The notes beneath the pieces are model-generated. The model did no database searches and had not been told where the DNA came from. It was given only the letters and a program-made list of their open reading frames with translations. From JACORV01 sp041484135 (lineage in GTDB: Bacteria > Gemmatimonadota > Gemmatimonadetes > Gemmatimonadales > JACORV01), in contig JBGPHD010000009.1 in the NCBI GenBank assembly GCA_041484135.1, forward strand, positions 1 to 38,130: a stretch of 38,130 bases of DNA, given 5' to 3'. Positions 8,552 through 18,676 of the stretch are shown in pieces (within the stretch, counting starts at the first letter, position 1; each line of letters opens with the position of its first letter). A program made the translations under genes and the position numbers.

Positions 8552-9968
8552 CGCGCGAGGGGTGCGCCGCGCCGCGGCCGTCATGGCCATGGCGCTGGCC
8601 GCCTGCGTGGACGCGCCGCCGACCGCGTCGCTACCGACCGCGCTGCCGCCGCCCTTGCCGGCGATCGTCGCCGCGTGGGTCACTCCGGGCCGTTACCAGG
8701 CCCTGGGCGCCGTGGTGTCCGTCCGGGTGGAGCACGCGGACAGCGTCGCCGTGCGCTTCCGTCTCGCCGGCGCGGAGCCGGCTGACAGCCTGACGCCGGC
8801 CGTACCGGTACTCGACGACTCGGCGGACATCCCGGTACTCGGCCTGCTCCCGGCCCGCCCTTACGAGTTGCGCGCCATCGCGTACGGCAAGGGCGGTTCC
8901 GTGGTCGGCGAACCGCTCGCGCTGACCACCGACACGCTCCCCTCCGACTTGCCCGGCTTTGTCGCGGGCGGCACGGACCCCTCGCCGGGCTTCGTGGTAT
9001 TCGCCGCCGGCCGCTATGGCTTGGTGATCGACAACACCGGCCGGGTGGTGTGGTACCGGGGCTTCACCGATGGGCCGGGCCTCAACTTCCAGGTCCAGCC
9101 GACCGGACGCTACACGGTCCGTCCGCCCACCCCCGACCCCAACGACCGCGAGCCCTGGATCGAGCTGGATGCGCTGGGCAACGTGACGCGCACCTTCAAC
9201 TGTGCGGGCGGCCTGCTCGCTCGCTTCCACGACCTCATCGCCCTGGACGACGGCTCGTACTGGATCATGTGCGACGAGACGCGGACGCTGGATCTCTCCG
9301 GCGTGGGCGGCCTGACGAACGCGCAGGTGACCGGCACGGTCATCCAGCACGTGAGCGCGAGCGGCGAACTCCTCTTTCAGTGGAGCCCCTTCGACCACTT
9401 CGCGATCACCGACGTGGATGCGGCGAGCCGCGCGGGCGCGCTCGTCAACTGGACCCACGGCAACGCGTTGGTGCTGGATACCGACGGGAATCTGCTCGTG
9501 TCGTTCCGCAGCCTCAGCGAGATCACGAAGATCGACACGCGGACGGGCGACGTCCTGTGGCGCCTGGGCGGACTGCGGAACCAGTTCACCTTCACGGGCA
9601 CGCCCATGCCGGCCTTCGCGCGGCAGCATGGCCTGCGGTTGACCGGCGCGGGCGACCTGCTGTTGCTCGACAACCTCGGGGATCCCCAGGCCAGCCGAGC
9701 CGAGCGCTACCGGCTCGACGCGTCGCAGCACGCCGCGCAGTTGCTCGCGTCGTACGCGTCGAGCCCCGCGGTGACGGCGCAGCTGGGCGGTACGACGCAG
9801 GAGCTGCCGGGAGGGCGCACCCTGGTGGCGTACGGCAACGGTGGGCGGGTGGAGGAGTACGACGCGGCGGACCAGGTGGTGTGGAGAATCGAGGGCAATC
9901 CCGGCTACATCTTCCGCGCGCAGCGGATTCGCTCGCTCTATCATCCGGGAGTGGACCCGGCGCCGTAA
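8523..9968 (+). CDS. Arylsulfotransferase (ASST)-like lipoprotein
   Basis: A 481-residue predicted exported lipoprotein with lipobox LAAC (Cys28). ATG 8523 overlaps the upstream gene by 29 bp in another frame. GTG 8562 and ATG 8583 are alternative starts that keep the signal peptide, and no start has a strong ribosome-binding site. An N-terminal Ig/Fn3-like part (to ~residue 140) precedes a propeller typical of the arylsulfotransferase superfamily: GLVIDNTGRVVWY, RFHDLIALDDGSYW, NWTHGNALVLDTDGNLLVSF, TGDVLWRLGG and RQHGLRLTGAGDLLLLDN. Known ASST enzymes move sulfate between phenols in the periplasm using a catalytic His. Several His lie in the right kind of strands, but I cannot tell which, if any, is catalytic. 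Related proteins without proven activity are common in bacteria. It ends the run that begins with the giant lipoprotein. Confidence 0.75.
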   Translation: MSTIRPGAADARGVRRAAAVMAMALAACVDAPPTASLPTALPPPLPAIVAAWVTPGRYQALGAVVSVRVEHADSVAVRFRLAGAEPADSLTPAVPVLDDSADIPVLGLLPARPYELRAIAYGKGGSVVGEPLALTTDTLPSDLPGFVAGGTDPSPGFVVFAAGRYGLVIDNTGRVVWYRGFTDGPGLNFQVQPTGRYTVRPPTPDPNDREPWIELDALGNVTRTFNCAGGLLARFHDLIALDDGSYWIMCDETRTLDLSGVGGLTNAQVTGTVIQHVSASGELLFQWSPFDHFAITDVDAASRAGALVNWTHGNALVLDTDGNLLVSFRSLSEITKIDTRTGDVLWRLGGLRNQFTFTGTPMPAFARQHGLRLTGAGDLLLLDNLGDPQASRAERYRLDASQHAAQLLASYASSPAVTAQLGGTTQELPGGRTLVAYGNGGRVEEYDAADQVVWRIEGNPGYIFRAQRIRSLYHPGVDPAP

Positions 9969-10060
9969 GGCAATCCCGTGCCCCTCACGGTCTCTGGGCA
10001 ACGGTAACCGGGCCTTTGGCCGTTGCGTGCCCGTCGCATCGCACCGCGACCCGCCGAAAA
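9966..10060 (+). repeat. Leader repeat copy C
   Basis: Starts at the TAA of the ASST-like gene. It contains GCAATCCCGTGCCC (as copy B with one change), CTCACGG (as copy A) and the exact 18-mer GTCGCATCGCACCGCGAC at 10033-10050 (as copy A). In the frame used by A and B the core would read VASHRD but hits a stop at 10069. Here the element is therefore non-coding or decayed. It lies 50-150 nt before the start of the next lipoprotein. Confidence 0.6.
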
Positions 10061-10112
10061 GCACGCCCTAGCTTCGGACCACCAGTCTTCAATGGACTGT
10101 CACGGAGGCAAC

Positions 10113-11312
10113 GTGTCGCATCGTCATCAGCGCCCCATCGTCTACGCAGTCGTGATCATCCTGGCAGCTTGCTCGGACGGGTCGCCGTCGGCCCTCGGCC
10201 CGCCGATCTTTCAGGTGTCTGCCGGGCACCAGCTCCAGGTATCAAGTGTGGATCAGCTTTATGCCGCCGTGAACGACCCCGACAACGCCGGAATGCGCGT
10301 CGTGCTTGCGGCCGGCGACTACGTGCTGAAATCCAGCGAGCCCAACGGTGGTCGCCTCGAACTGCAACCGGACATGGAACTGGTCGGCCAACCCGGGCAT
10401 CCTGAGCTGGTCGTCATCGACGCCTTGGGACTTCCGGCCAACTCGTTCTCCATCCCACCATTCCGTACCGGCGCCATAAGAATGGGAAAGGGCAGCAACA
10501 CGATCGAATGGCTCACCGTCCGAGGAGGCGCCGATGCTATGGCCGCCATTGAAACCGATCTGGTGTCGCCGGTGCCGGGGGTGGCTCGAATTCGCATCGC
10601 GCACGTGATCGCTGAGGGCGGCCAGCGAGGGGTTGACATTCGCAATCTGGGTCCGGCGAGCGCCGGACGCGTGCTCGAAGCCGAGCTCGTGAACAATGTG
10701 CTCGTCGGCAACGTGTTCGGGCTGGGGCAAGGGGTACGCATCATCAATGGGCAGGGCGCGACCGGAGCCGTCATCCGAGCGACGCTCACTGGAAACGACG
10801 CCCACGGCAACCTGATCGGGTGCCTGGCCGCAAACTTCAGCACGAGCCTCGCGAGCATCGCGATTCGGTCAACGGCCGACCGGTTCGATGGCAACGGCAT
10901 CGGCTGTGTCTTGAACGCCGGTGCGACCATGGGCGCCACTGCTCGCGCTGACGGGAATCTCCTGACGTTCGAAGCGATCGGCAGCAGTGTCCAGAACAAC
11001 TCGGGTACCCTTCCTCCGCTCACTCCGCCCGAAGAACCCGCAGGATTCTATGCGGTTGGGGCCCGAACCGATGCGGGCGACCGCGCGTCGAACAACACGC
11101 TCCGGGTAACGATGTGGGGCACTCGCATCTCTGGAAACCAGGGACCGGACATCAGAGCGTGGGGCGCCATCGCATTCGCTGCTGGACCAGCCGGCACGAA
11201 CAATGTCGTAGAGATCGGGCTGCACGGCGTCAGCACCAAGGCGACGGTCTCCGTGACACCCAGCGCTCCCGTCGAGCCGGCCGGCACGAATTCCGTCGCG
11301 ATCGTTCGGTGA
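10113..11312 (+). CDS. Predicted beta-helix lipoprotein
   Basis: A protein of 399 residues from GTG 10113, which has GGAGG at 10104-10108. ATG 10092 would add seven residues. The signal peptide ends in lipobox LAAC (Cys20). The mature part begins with VDQLYAAVNDPDNAG and VVLAAGDYVL, the pattern that opens many pectate-lyase/NosD-type right-handed beta-helices. It continues with short strand-turn repeats (IRIAHVIAEGGQRGVDIRN, NNVLVGNVFG, TLTGNDAHGNLIG, RFDGNGIGCVLNAG). No catalytic residues could be assigned, so a binding or structural surface role is as likely as polysaccharide cleavage. It lies between leader copy C and a strong terminator and is probably the last gene of the surface-protein region. 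Fold call is by pattern only. Confidence 0.65.
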   Translation: MSHRHQRPIVYAVVIILAACSDGSPSALGPPIFQVSAGHQLQVSSVDQLYAAVNDPDNAGMRVVLAAGDYVLKSSEPNGGRLELQPDMELVGQPGHPELVVIDALGLPANSFSIPPFRTGAIRMGKGSNTIEWLTVRGGADAMAAIETDLVSPVPGVARIRIAHVIAEGGQRGVDIRNLGPASAGRVLEAELVNNVLVGNVFGLGQGVRIINGQGATGAVIRATLTGNDAHGNLIGCLAANFSTSLASIAIRSTADRFDGNGIGCVLNAGATMGATARADGNLLTFEAIGSSVQNNSGTLPPLTPPEEPAGFYAVGARTDAGDRASNNTLRVTMWGTRISGNQGPDIRAWGAIAFAAGPAGTNNVVEIGLHGVSTKATVSVTPSAPVEPAGTNSVAIVR

Positions 11313-11341
11313 TCGCCGATTCGGAAAGGTCGTCGGGGACC

Positions 11342-11362
11342 CCCCGCTACCGGGTGGCGGGG
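11342..11362 (+). other. Hairpin after the beta-helix gene
   Basis: CCCCGCTAC at 11342-11350 pairs with GTGGCGGGG at 11354-11362 (9 bp with one G-U, loop CGG). No T tract follows. It lies between the stop at 11312 and the stronger terminator at 11391 and may protect the mRNA 3' end or act with that terminator. Confidence 0.5.
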
Positions 11363-11390
11363 CTGTAGCGGCGCCCAACGGCATCGCGAC

Positions 11391-11427
11391 CAACGCGCCG
11401 GCCCTCAAGGCCGGCGCGTTGCGTTTT
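11391..11427 (+). terminator. Rho-independent terminator before clpB
   Basis: A perfect 13-bp stem (CAACGCGCCGGCC at 11391-11403, GGCCGGCGCGTTG at 11409-11421) with a 5-nt CTCAA loop, followed by CGTTTT. This is the clearest intrinsic terminator in the window. It separates the surface-protein region from clpB. It also shows that the clpB frame, although open back to 11419, cannot begin there. Confidence 0.9.
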
Positions 11428-11502
11428 GGTGTCAGCGCGGCAGATTCTCGGTCACGGTGGCACGCGCGTGGCGGCACAGCGGTTGCTTTGGCAAGGTCTG
11501 CA

Positions 11503-14095
<2,593 letters not shown>

Positions 14096-14115
<20 letters not shown>

Positions 14116-14575
14116 GCAGTCGGGCCAGAACGCGCACGGGGTGCGGCTCGCGCTGGAAGAGGCGCAGGCCGCCGCGGCCGCCGGGGAAGTGCCGGTCGGC
14201 GCGGTGCTGATGCGCGAGGGGGAGATCCTGGCGCGCGGCCGCAACCGCATGCGGGAGTCCGGCGATCCGCTGCGTCACGCCGAGCTGGACTGTCTGGCGG
14301 CGGCGCGCGCCACCGGGTTGACGGGGCCCGAGGCCTTCGCGGGCTGCACGCTCTACGTGACGCTCGAGCCGTGCGCGATGTGCAGCGGCGCGCTCGTGCT
14401 GGCGCGCGTGCCGCGCGTGGTGTTCGGGGCGTGGGACCCGAAGGCCGGGATGGCGGGATCGTTGCACGACCTGCTGCGGCATCCGCAGCTCAATCACCGG
14501 TGCGAGGTGGAGGGCGGGGTCCAGGAACCGGAGTGCGCCGAGCTGCTACGCGCCTTCTTCGCGGCGCGGCGCTGA
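14096..14575 (+). CDS. tadA: tRNA-specific adenosine deaminase TadA
   Basis: A 159-residue zinc-dependent deaminase that converts adenosine 34 of tRNA-Arg(ACG) to inosine. The family signature is complete: HAE with zinc ligand His61 and proton shuttle Glu63, then PCAMC with ligands Cys93 and Cys96. VPVGAVLM and a GAWDPKAGMAGS segment also match TadA rather than cytidine deaminases. The GTG start at 14096 is preceded by GGAG (14087-14090) and overlaps the end of clpB by 20 bp, so the two are probably co-transcribed. A bidirectional terminator follows at 14606-14634, facing the oppositely oriented lipoprotein gene. Confidence 0.93.
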
Positions 14576-14605
14576 CCGGCTTGGGGGCGCTGCCGCTTGA
14601 AAGCA

Positions 14606-14634
14606 ACGGGGGGCGCGCGGTGCACGCCCCCCGT
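14606..14634. terminator. Bidirectional terminator between convergent genes
   Basis: A 10-bp perfect stem ACGGGGGGCG / CGCCCCCCGT (14606-14615 and 14625-14634) with a 9-nt loop. It sits midway between the stops of tadA (+) and the YfaP-like lipoprotein (-). On the minus strand it is followed by TGCTTTC, a weak T-rich tract, and the plus side lacks one. It probably serves mainly the minus-strand gene. Confidence 0.7.
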
Positions 14635-14654
14635 CGTGTGAGGGAGGGAAGGGA

Positions 14655-15578
14655 CTACTTGACCGAGGCCGCCGGGCCCGCGGCTACCCCGGCAGCGACC
14701 GGCGCGCTGGAGGAGTAGGCGTTCACCGTCGTGATCTGCTGGGTGGCGACCACGACCTTCGCGACCTCCCAGTAGGTGTTGTTCGGACTGTCGAGCGCCA
14801 CCGACGTATAGCGCGCGGCCTCGATGTCGTTGAAGAAGATCTTCACCGTGCAGATGGTGCTCGGCGTGTCATCGAAGTTGCGGACCACGATCCGGTACTG
14901 GCCCGCCTCCGCCCCCGATGTAATGAAGATGTTCTCCGGCCCGTACCCCTCGGTGTCGTCCACATCGAGGATGGGATCGCCGGCGGCGCCGACGACGCCC
15001 CACTCCAGACCGGTCACCTGGCAGTTGGCGTAGTAGCAGTCATTGCCCGTGTTGGTGCTGCCGCCGGGCCGAAGCAGGTGGAGGTCCATGTCGCTGCTGG
15101 GGCCGGTGTTCCACGTCAGCTGGACGCGGAAGGAGGCCGTCGTGCACGCGGTGAGTGTCACGTTGACGAGGTAGTACGAGCGGCCCGAGCCGTTGTTGAA
15201 CGAATAGATGATGCCCTGGGCGCCGCAGAAGAGCGGGATGTCACCGGTGAAGGTCCCGCCGCTGATCGCGAGCACGCCCCAGGCCCTGAGCGTATTCCCC
15301 GTGACGAGCAGCCACACCCCGTTGGTGGTGGAGTTGGTGGCGCCGGTGACGCCGTACGACGAGTTGCTCACGGAGACGGTGGTCGGGGCGCCGGACGGCG
15401 CGATGGTGGGCGCTCCCGTGACGCCCGAGAATCCGGCCGAGAGACCGGCCGGCGGGCACACCGGATCGGAGAGCGAGCAGCTGATCGGCCCGCCCGCGGA
15501 GGTCGAGTCCTTCTTGCAGCCACTGAGAGCGGCGATCCCCACCAGCAACGGAATGGCCACCCACCGGACGTTCCTCAT
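14655..15578 (-). CDS. YfaP/DUF2135-like lipoprotein
   Basis: A predicted lipoprotein of 307 residues. The start is the ATG read from 15578, just after a G-rich ribosome-binding stretch; the frame is open further upstream but without a signal peptide there. The signal peptide ends in lipobox LSGC (Cys21), followed by KKDST. Residues ~175-265 carry the YfaP/DUF2135 pattern: VQLTWNTGPSSDMDLHLLRP, a Cys-containing insertion, DVDDTEGYGPENI, and AGQYRIVVRNFDD. Such domains occur in exported proteins of unknown role. The N-terminal half is Ser/Thr/Gly-rich and beta-strand-like. It is followed on the same strand, upstream in transcription, by a sensor kinase about 285 nt away, but a shared transcript is not evident. 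Function unknown. Confidence 0.8.
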   Translation of the reverse strand: MRNVRWVAIPLLVGIAALSGCKKDSTSAGGPISCSLSDPVCPPAGLSAGFSGVTGAPTIAPSGAPTTVSVSNSSYGVTGATNSTTNGVWLLVTGNTLRAWGVLAISGGTFTGDIPLFCGAQGIIYSFNNGSGRSYYLVNVTLTACTTASFRVQLTWNTGPSSDMDLHLLRPGGSTNTGNDCYYANCQVTGLEWGVVGAAGDPILDVDDTEGYGPENIFITSGAEAGQYRIVVRNFDDTPSTICTVKIFFNDIEAARYTSVALDSPNNTYWEVAKVVVATQQITTVNAYSSSAPVAAGVAAGPAASVK

Positions 15579-15863
15579 GTGATTCCCCCCTCGGCAATGA
15601 ACTGACGGCACGCCGCCGTTCGGCGGCGCGCGAGACAGCGAGAGGAGGGGCAACTTCCATTCCGGCGCCGGTCCCGGCGGCGCCGGTGCGTCATCGTCCC
15701 ATCTCGGTCCCATTTCGACCCGTTGCGCACGCGTTTCAGGCCGGAGTGTGACGCGGCGCACGCGGCGCGAAAGGCGAGCCGGATGCTCGTCTCGGGCGCT
15801 CGTGCAGGAGCGGTGTCGGGAAATGTCAGCGTGCTTGGAAGAGACCGGCGGCGCGGGAGGGCG
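15579..15863. other. 285-nt intergenic region with hairpins and a direct repeat
   Basis: No gene is seen. It holds two strong inverted repeats, 15611-15628 (CGCCGCCG/CGGCGGCG) and 15662-15686 (CCGGCGCC/GGCGCCGG, 9-nt loop). Both would lie in the leader of the YfaP-like gene or form the end of the kinase transcript. The heptamer GTCCCAT occurs at 15696-15702 and 15707-15713, exactly 11 nt apart, as a direct-repeat operator might. No convincing -35/-10 pair was found. Confidence 0.5.
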
Positions 15864-18308
15864 CTACGCGTCGAGGACCTCGCGCACCTTGCCCGCCAAC
15901 TCGTCCACTGTGAAGGGTTTCTGCAGGAACGGGATGCCGGCGTCCACCACGCCGTGGTGCACGATCGCGTCGTCAGTATAGCCGGACATGAAGAGCAGCT
16001 TGAGGTCCGGGCGCACGAACCCGACCTCCTCGGCCACGCGCCGGCCGTTCATCCCGGGCATGATGATGTCGGTGAGCAGGAGATGGATCCTCCCCACATG
16101 CTCGCGGGCCTGCTGGAGCGCCGAGGCCCCGTCCACCGCCTCGATCACCGTGTACCCGAACCGGGTGAGGACCCGCCGCGCGACCGATCGCACCGAGGGG
16201 TCGTCCTCGACGAGCAGGATGGTCTCCGATCCACGGTGCAGGGGCGCGACCCCGTGCGACGGCGTGACCTCGACCGCCGCCTGCACGGCGGGCAGGTAGA
16301 CCCGGAACGTCGAACCCTTCCCCGGCGCGGACTCGACCGTGACGTGCCCGCCGCTCTGCCGCACCATCCCGTACACCGTGGCGAGGCCGAGCCCGGTGCC
16401 CTTGCCGCGCTCCTTGGTCGTGTAGAAGGGCTCGAACAGATGGGCCTGGACGTCGGCGTCCATCCCGACACCGGTATCCGTGACGGCGAGCATGACGTAG
16501 CGTCCGGGCCCGCGCGCCGGGGTCTCGGTGGTGGCCGTCTCGATGGCCAGCTCCTCGTTGGCCGTGGCGAGGGTCACGCGCCCGCCCTCGGGCATCGCAT
16601 CCCGCGCGTTGAGCACCAGGTTGACGATCGCCCGCTCGAGCTGACTCCGGTCGGCGCGGATCCGGTCCACGGCGGGGTCGAAGCGGGTCTCCAGGGCCAC
16701 GTCCTCGCCGATCAGCCGCCGCAGCATCTTCTCCAGGTCGCTCATCAGGGCGTTGACGTCCAGGACCTTCGGCTGGAGGATCTGCTTGCGGCTGAACGCC
16801 AGGAGCTGCTGGGTCAGCATGGTCGCGCGCGTGGCGGCCACCCGGATCTCCTGGAGCTCTTCGGCGGCGGGTCCCTCGGCCTCCACCACCTCACGCAGCA
16901 GCTCGGCGTGGCCGAGGATGGCCGTGAGGATGTTGTTGAAGTCGTGCGCGACGCCGCCCGCCAGCCGGCCGACCGCCTCCATGCGCTGCGAGGCGAGCAA
17001 CTGCTCCTCGAGCCGCCGGCGGTCGGTGAGGTCCCGGAAGTTGGAGACGAGCGCGCCCACCGACGGCTCGTCGAGCCGGTTGGCCGTGACCACTTCGAGG
17101 TAGCGCCAGGTGCCGTCAGTGTGCCGGGCGCGCAGCGTCTCGGCCCGGGTCGCGCCGGGCTGGTGCAGGACCGCCTCGAGGTGCGCCTTCGCCGGCGCGC
17201 TGTCATCGGGATGCACGAACGCGAGTCCCGGTTGCCCGATTAGCTCTTCGGGGGTGTAGCCGAGGACCCTCGTCACCGAGGGGCTGATGTACGTCACCAC
17301 CGAGTACTTGTCCGTCATCGCGATGATGTCAGAGCCGAGCTCGACCAGGGCTCGGAAGCGCTCTCGCTCCTCCTTCGCGCGCGCTTCGCTCGCGCGGAGC
17401 GTGACCGTCATGCCGACACGCTCGGCCACGACGGCGGCGAGCAGCATGGTCGTGAGCGCGGCCACCATCAGGTAGGCATCCAGGTTGAAGAGGCTCTGCA
17501 TGGCGGTCGGGCGCGCGAGCGACCCCACACCGTGCGCGGTTCCCCAGATCGCGAACGCCGAGACCAGCAGGAGCGCGGTCGTCGCCCCGCGCTGCTGGAA
17601 CCGCAGGGCGGCCCAGGTGAGCAGCGGAAAGGTCGCGAAGGTGGGCACGCGCCCCAGCGTCGTCATGTCCTTGGCGAAGACCACGAAGGAAACGGCGGCT
17701 AGCGACGTGCCGAGGGCCACGGCCTCGGCGATCCGGGAGGGGCGCACGGAGAACCCTGGGCGCGCCCACCAGGTCATGAGGGCCGGTGTCAGGAGGATGA
17801 TCCCGATGACGTCGCCCAGCCACCAGCCTCGCCAGACGCCGGCGAAACTCTGCCAGGGGAACCGGCCGATGACGCCGAAACCCGTCACCGCGATCGTCGC
17901 CCCGAGCGCGGCGCTGACCAGCGCCGTGACGGCGACGCCGATCACATCCCGGAGGCGCTCCATGGCGCGGTCGAGGTGCACGACGTGCCGCAGGAGATAG
18001 ACGCCGACGAGGGCCTGGATGGCATTCGCCGTCCCCGCGACGAGCCCGACATCGAGGCGGTAGCCCAGTGAGAGCATCAGCGTCAGCTCGCCGATGGCGA
18101 TCGCGGGCCAGCGCGAAGTGCCGAAGATCCAGAGCGCGGCGAGGGCGACGCCGGCGGGGAGCCATACGAAGCTGACGTTGGTGCCGGGAAGGGTGAGGAA
18201 GAGGCCCAGGCGCGCGAGCGCAAGGTACGCGGCGGCGATAGCCGCGACGTCCAGGGTGTATCGGGCGCGGCGAGTCATGGGTATCCGGTCCAATCTACGC
18301 CGGATCAT
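15864..18308 (-). CDS. Hybrid MASE1-PAS sensor histidine kinase
   Basis: An 814-residue membrane-bound hybrid kinase. The N-terminal ~300 residues form about eight hydrophobic segments and match MASE1 sensor domains (LGLFLTLPGTNVSFVWLPAG). A PAS domain follows (DIIAMTDKYSVVTYISPSVT, TPEELIG). The HisKA box GGVAHDFNNIL puts the phospho-accepting His at 455. The ATPase has N box NLVLNARDAMPEGG, G1 VTDTGVGMD and G2 GKGTGLGLATVYG. The C-terminal receiver has VEDD, phospho-acceptor Asp747 in LLLTDIIMPGMNG, and Lys in QKPF. The signal is unknown. The receiver fused at the end suggests autophosphorylation in cis or a phosphorelay; no partner regulator is adjacent. ATG 18308 is the longest start. ATG 18278 (MTRRARYT) is equally likely, with a TAGATT -10-like box 13 nt before it. 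Neither has a good ribosome-binding site. Confidence 0.92.
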   Translation of the reverse strand: MIRRRLDRIPMTRRARYTLDVAAIAAAYLALARLGLFLTLPGTNVSFVWLPAGVALAALWIFGTSRWPAIAIGELTLMLSLGYRLDVGLVAGTANAIQALVGVYLLRHVVHLDRAMERLRDVIGVAVTALVSAALGATIAVTGFGVIGRFPWQSFAGVWRGWWLGDVIGIILLTPALMTWWARPGFSVRPSRIAEAVALGTSLAAVSFVVFAKDMTTLGRVPTFATFPLLTWAALRFQQRGATTALLLVSAFAIWGTAHGVGSLARPTAMQSLFNLDAYLMVAALTTMLLAAVVAERVGMTVTLRASEARAKEERERFRALVELGSDIIAMTDKYSVVTYISPSVTRVLGYTPEELIGQPGLAFVHPDDSAPAKAHLEAVLHQPGATRAETLRARHTDGTWRYLEVVTANRLDEPSVGALVSNFRDLTDRRRLEEQLLASQRMEAVGRLAGGVAHDFNNILTAILGHAELLREVVEAEGPAAEELQEIRVAATRATMLTQQLLAFSRKQILQPKVLDVNALMSDLEKMLRRLIGEDVALETRFDPAVDRIRADRSQLERAIVNLVLNARDAMPEGGRVTLATANEELAIETATTETPARGPGRYVMLAVTDTGVGMDADVQAHLFEPFYTTKERGKGTGLGLATVYGMVRQSGGHVTVESAPGKGSTFRVYLPAVQAAVEVTPSHGVAPLHRGSETILLVEDDPSVRSVARRVLTRFGYTVIEAVDGASALQQAREHVGRIHLLLTDIIMPGMNGRRVAEEVGFVRPDLKLLFMSGYTDDAIVHHGVVDAGIPFLQKPFTVDELAGKVREVLDA

Positions 18309-18313
18309 GGCGG

Positions 18314-18342
18314 TTGAAAGAGGGCCCGTCCCGGCCTAGCTT
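18314..18342 (+). promoter_or_regulatory. Putative promoter of the tRNA-Ser pair
   Basis: TTGAAA at 18314-18319, a 17-nt spacer, and TAGCTT at 18337-18342. The predicted start point would be about 5 nt before the mature tRNA. It lies across the start region of the divergent kinase gene. Confidence 0.55.
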
Positions 18343-18353
18343 TCGGCGCCGCT

Positions 18354-18440
18354 GGACAGGTGGCCGAGTGGTTGAAGGCGCCGGTCTCGAAAACCGGTAG
18401 GCTCGTAAGGGTCTCGTGAGTTCGAATCTCACCCTGTCCG
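18354..18440 (+). tRNA. tRNA-Ser (anticodon CGA)
   Basis: An 87-nt class II tRNA. Acceptor GGACAGG (18354-18360) pairs with CCTGTCC (18433-18439), discriminator G at 18440. The anticodon arm CCGGT-CTCGAAA-ACCGG gives anticodon CGA, reading UCG. A long variable arm and TTCGAAT in the T loop are present. CCA is not encoded. Confidence 0.95.
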
Positions 18441-18447
18441 CTGAAAG

Positions 18448-18535
18448 AAGAGGCAATAGGCAAGAGGCAATAGGCAATGGCAGTGGGCGACGCTCGGCTC
18501 GGCCGCTATTGCCTATTGCCTATTGCCTGTCTCTT
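18448..18535. repeat. Inverted GGCAATA-heptamer repeat between tRNA genes
   Basis: The left arm (18448-18482) holds GGCAATAGGCAA, then a second GGCAATAGGCAATGG. The right arm (18505-18535) holds TATTGCCTATTGCCTATTGCC followed by TGTCTCTT. The arms are complementary with small slips, so the RNA would form an ~30-bp stem with a GC-rich loop. The A/T content contrasts with the flanking DNA. It may be a REP-like element, a tRNA spacer processed by RNases, or a slippage-expanded tract. Confidence 0.75.
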
Positions 18536-18536
18536 G

Positions 18537-18624
18537 GGATGGGTGGCCGAGCGGTTTAAGGCGCACGCCTGGAGAGCGTGTGGACCCAAAAAGGGTCTCG
18601 TGGGTTCGAATCCCACCCCATCCG
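18537..18624 (+). tRNA. tRNA-Ser (anticodon GGA)
   Basis: An 88-nt class II tRNA. Acceptor GGATGGG (18537-18543) pairs with CCCATCC (18617-18623), discriminator G at 18624. The anticodon arm CACGC-CTGGAGA-GCGTG gives GGA, reading UCC and UCU. A long variable arm with CCC-AAAAA-GGG is present, and CCA is not encoded. It begins directly after the heptamer repeat and ends 12 nt before the pyrR -35 box. Confidence 0.95.
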
Positions 18625-18636
18625 TCCGTGTTCGCG

Positions 18637-18665
18637 TTGATTCCGGTGCGTCGCCGTCGTAACTT
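18637..18665 (+). promoter_or_regulatory. Putative pyrR promoter
   Basis: TTGATT at 18637-18642, 17-nt spacer, TAACTT at 18660-18665. The expected start point (~18672) falls after ATG 18668 and just before ATG 18677. This supports 18677 as the pyrR start and a nearly leaderless transcript with no room for a PyrR attenuator. Confidence 0.6.
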
Positions 18666-18676
18666 TGATGTTCAAT

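Noticed and set aside
11428..11502. A CIRCE or other heat-shock operator before clpB.
   Set aside because: No inverted repeat resembling CIRCE or an HspR site is present; only the terminator upstream is clear.
15723..17243. A 506-codon plus-strand frame opposite the sensor kinase.
   Set aside because: The kinase motifs on the minus strand are complete; this is its shadow.
18441..18536. Short repeated units considered as a CRISPR or as an attachment site next to tRNA genes.
   Set aside because: Units are 7 nt without spacers, no cas or integrase gene is near, and neither tRNA 3' end is duplicated in the window.
18625..18676. A PyrR-type attenuator before pyrR.
   Set aside because: The space is too short, no terminator/antiterminator pair is visible, and a promoter occupies it.
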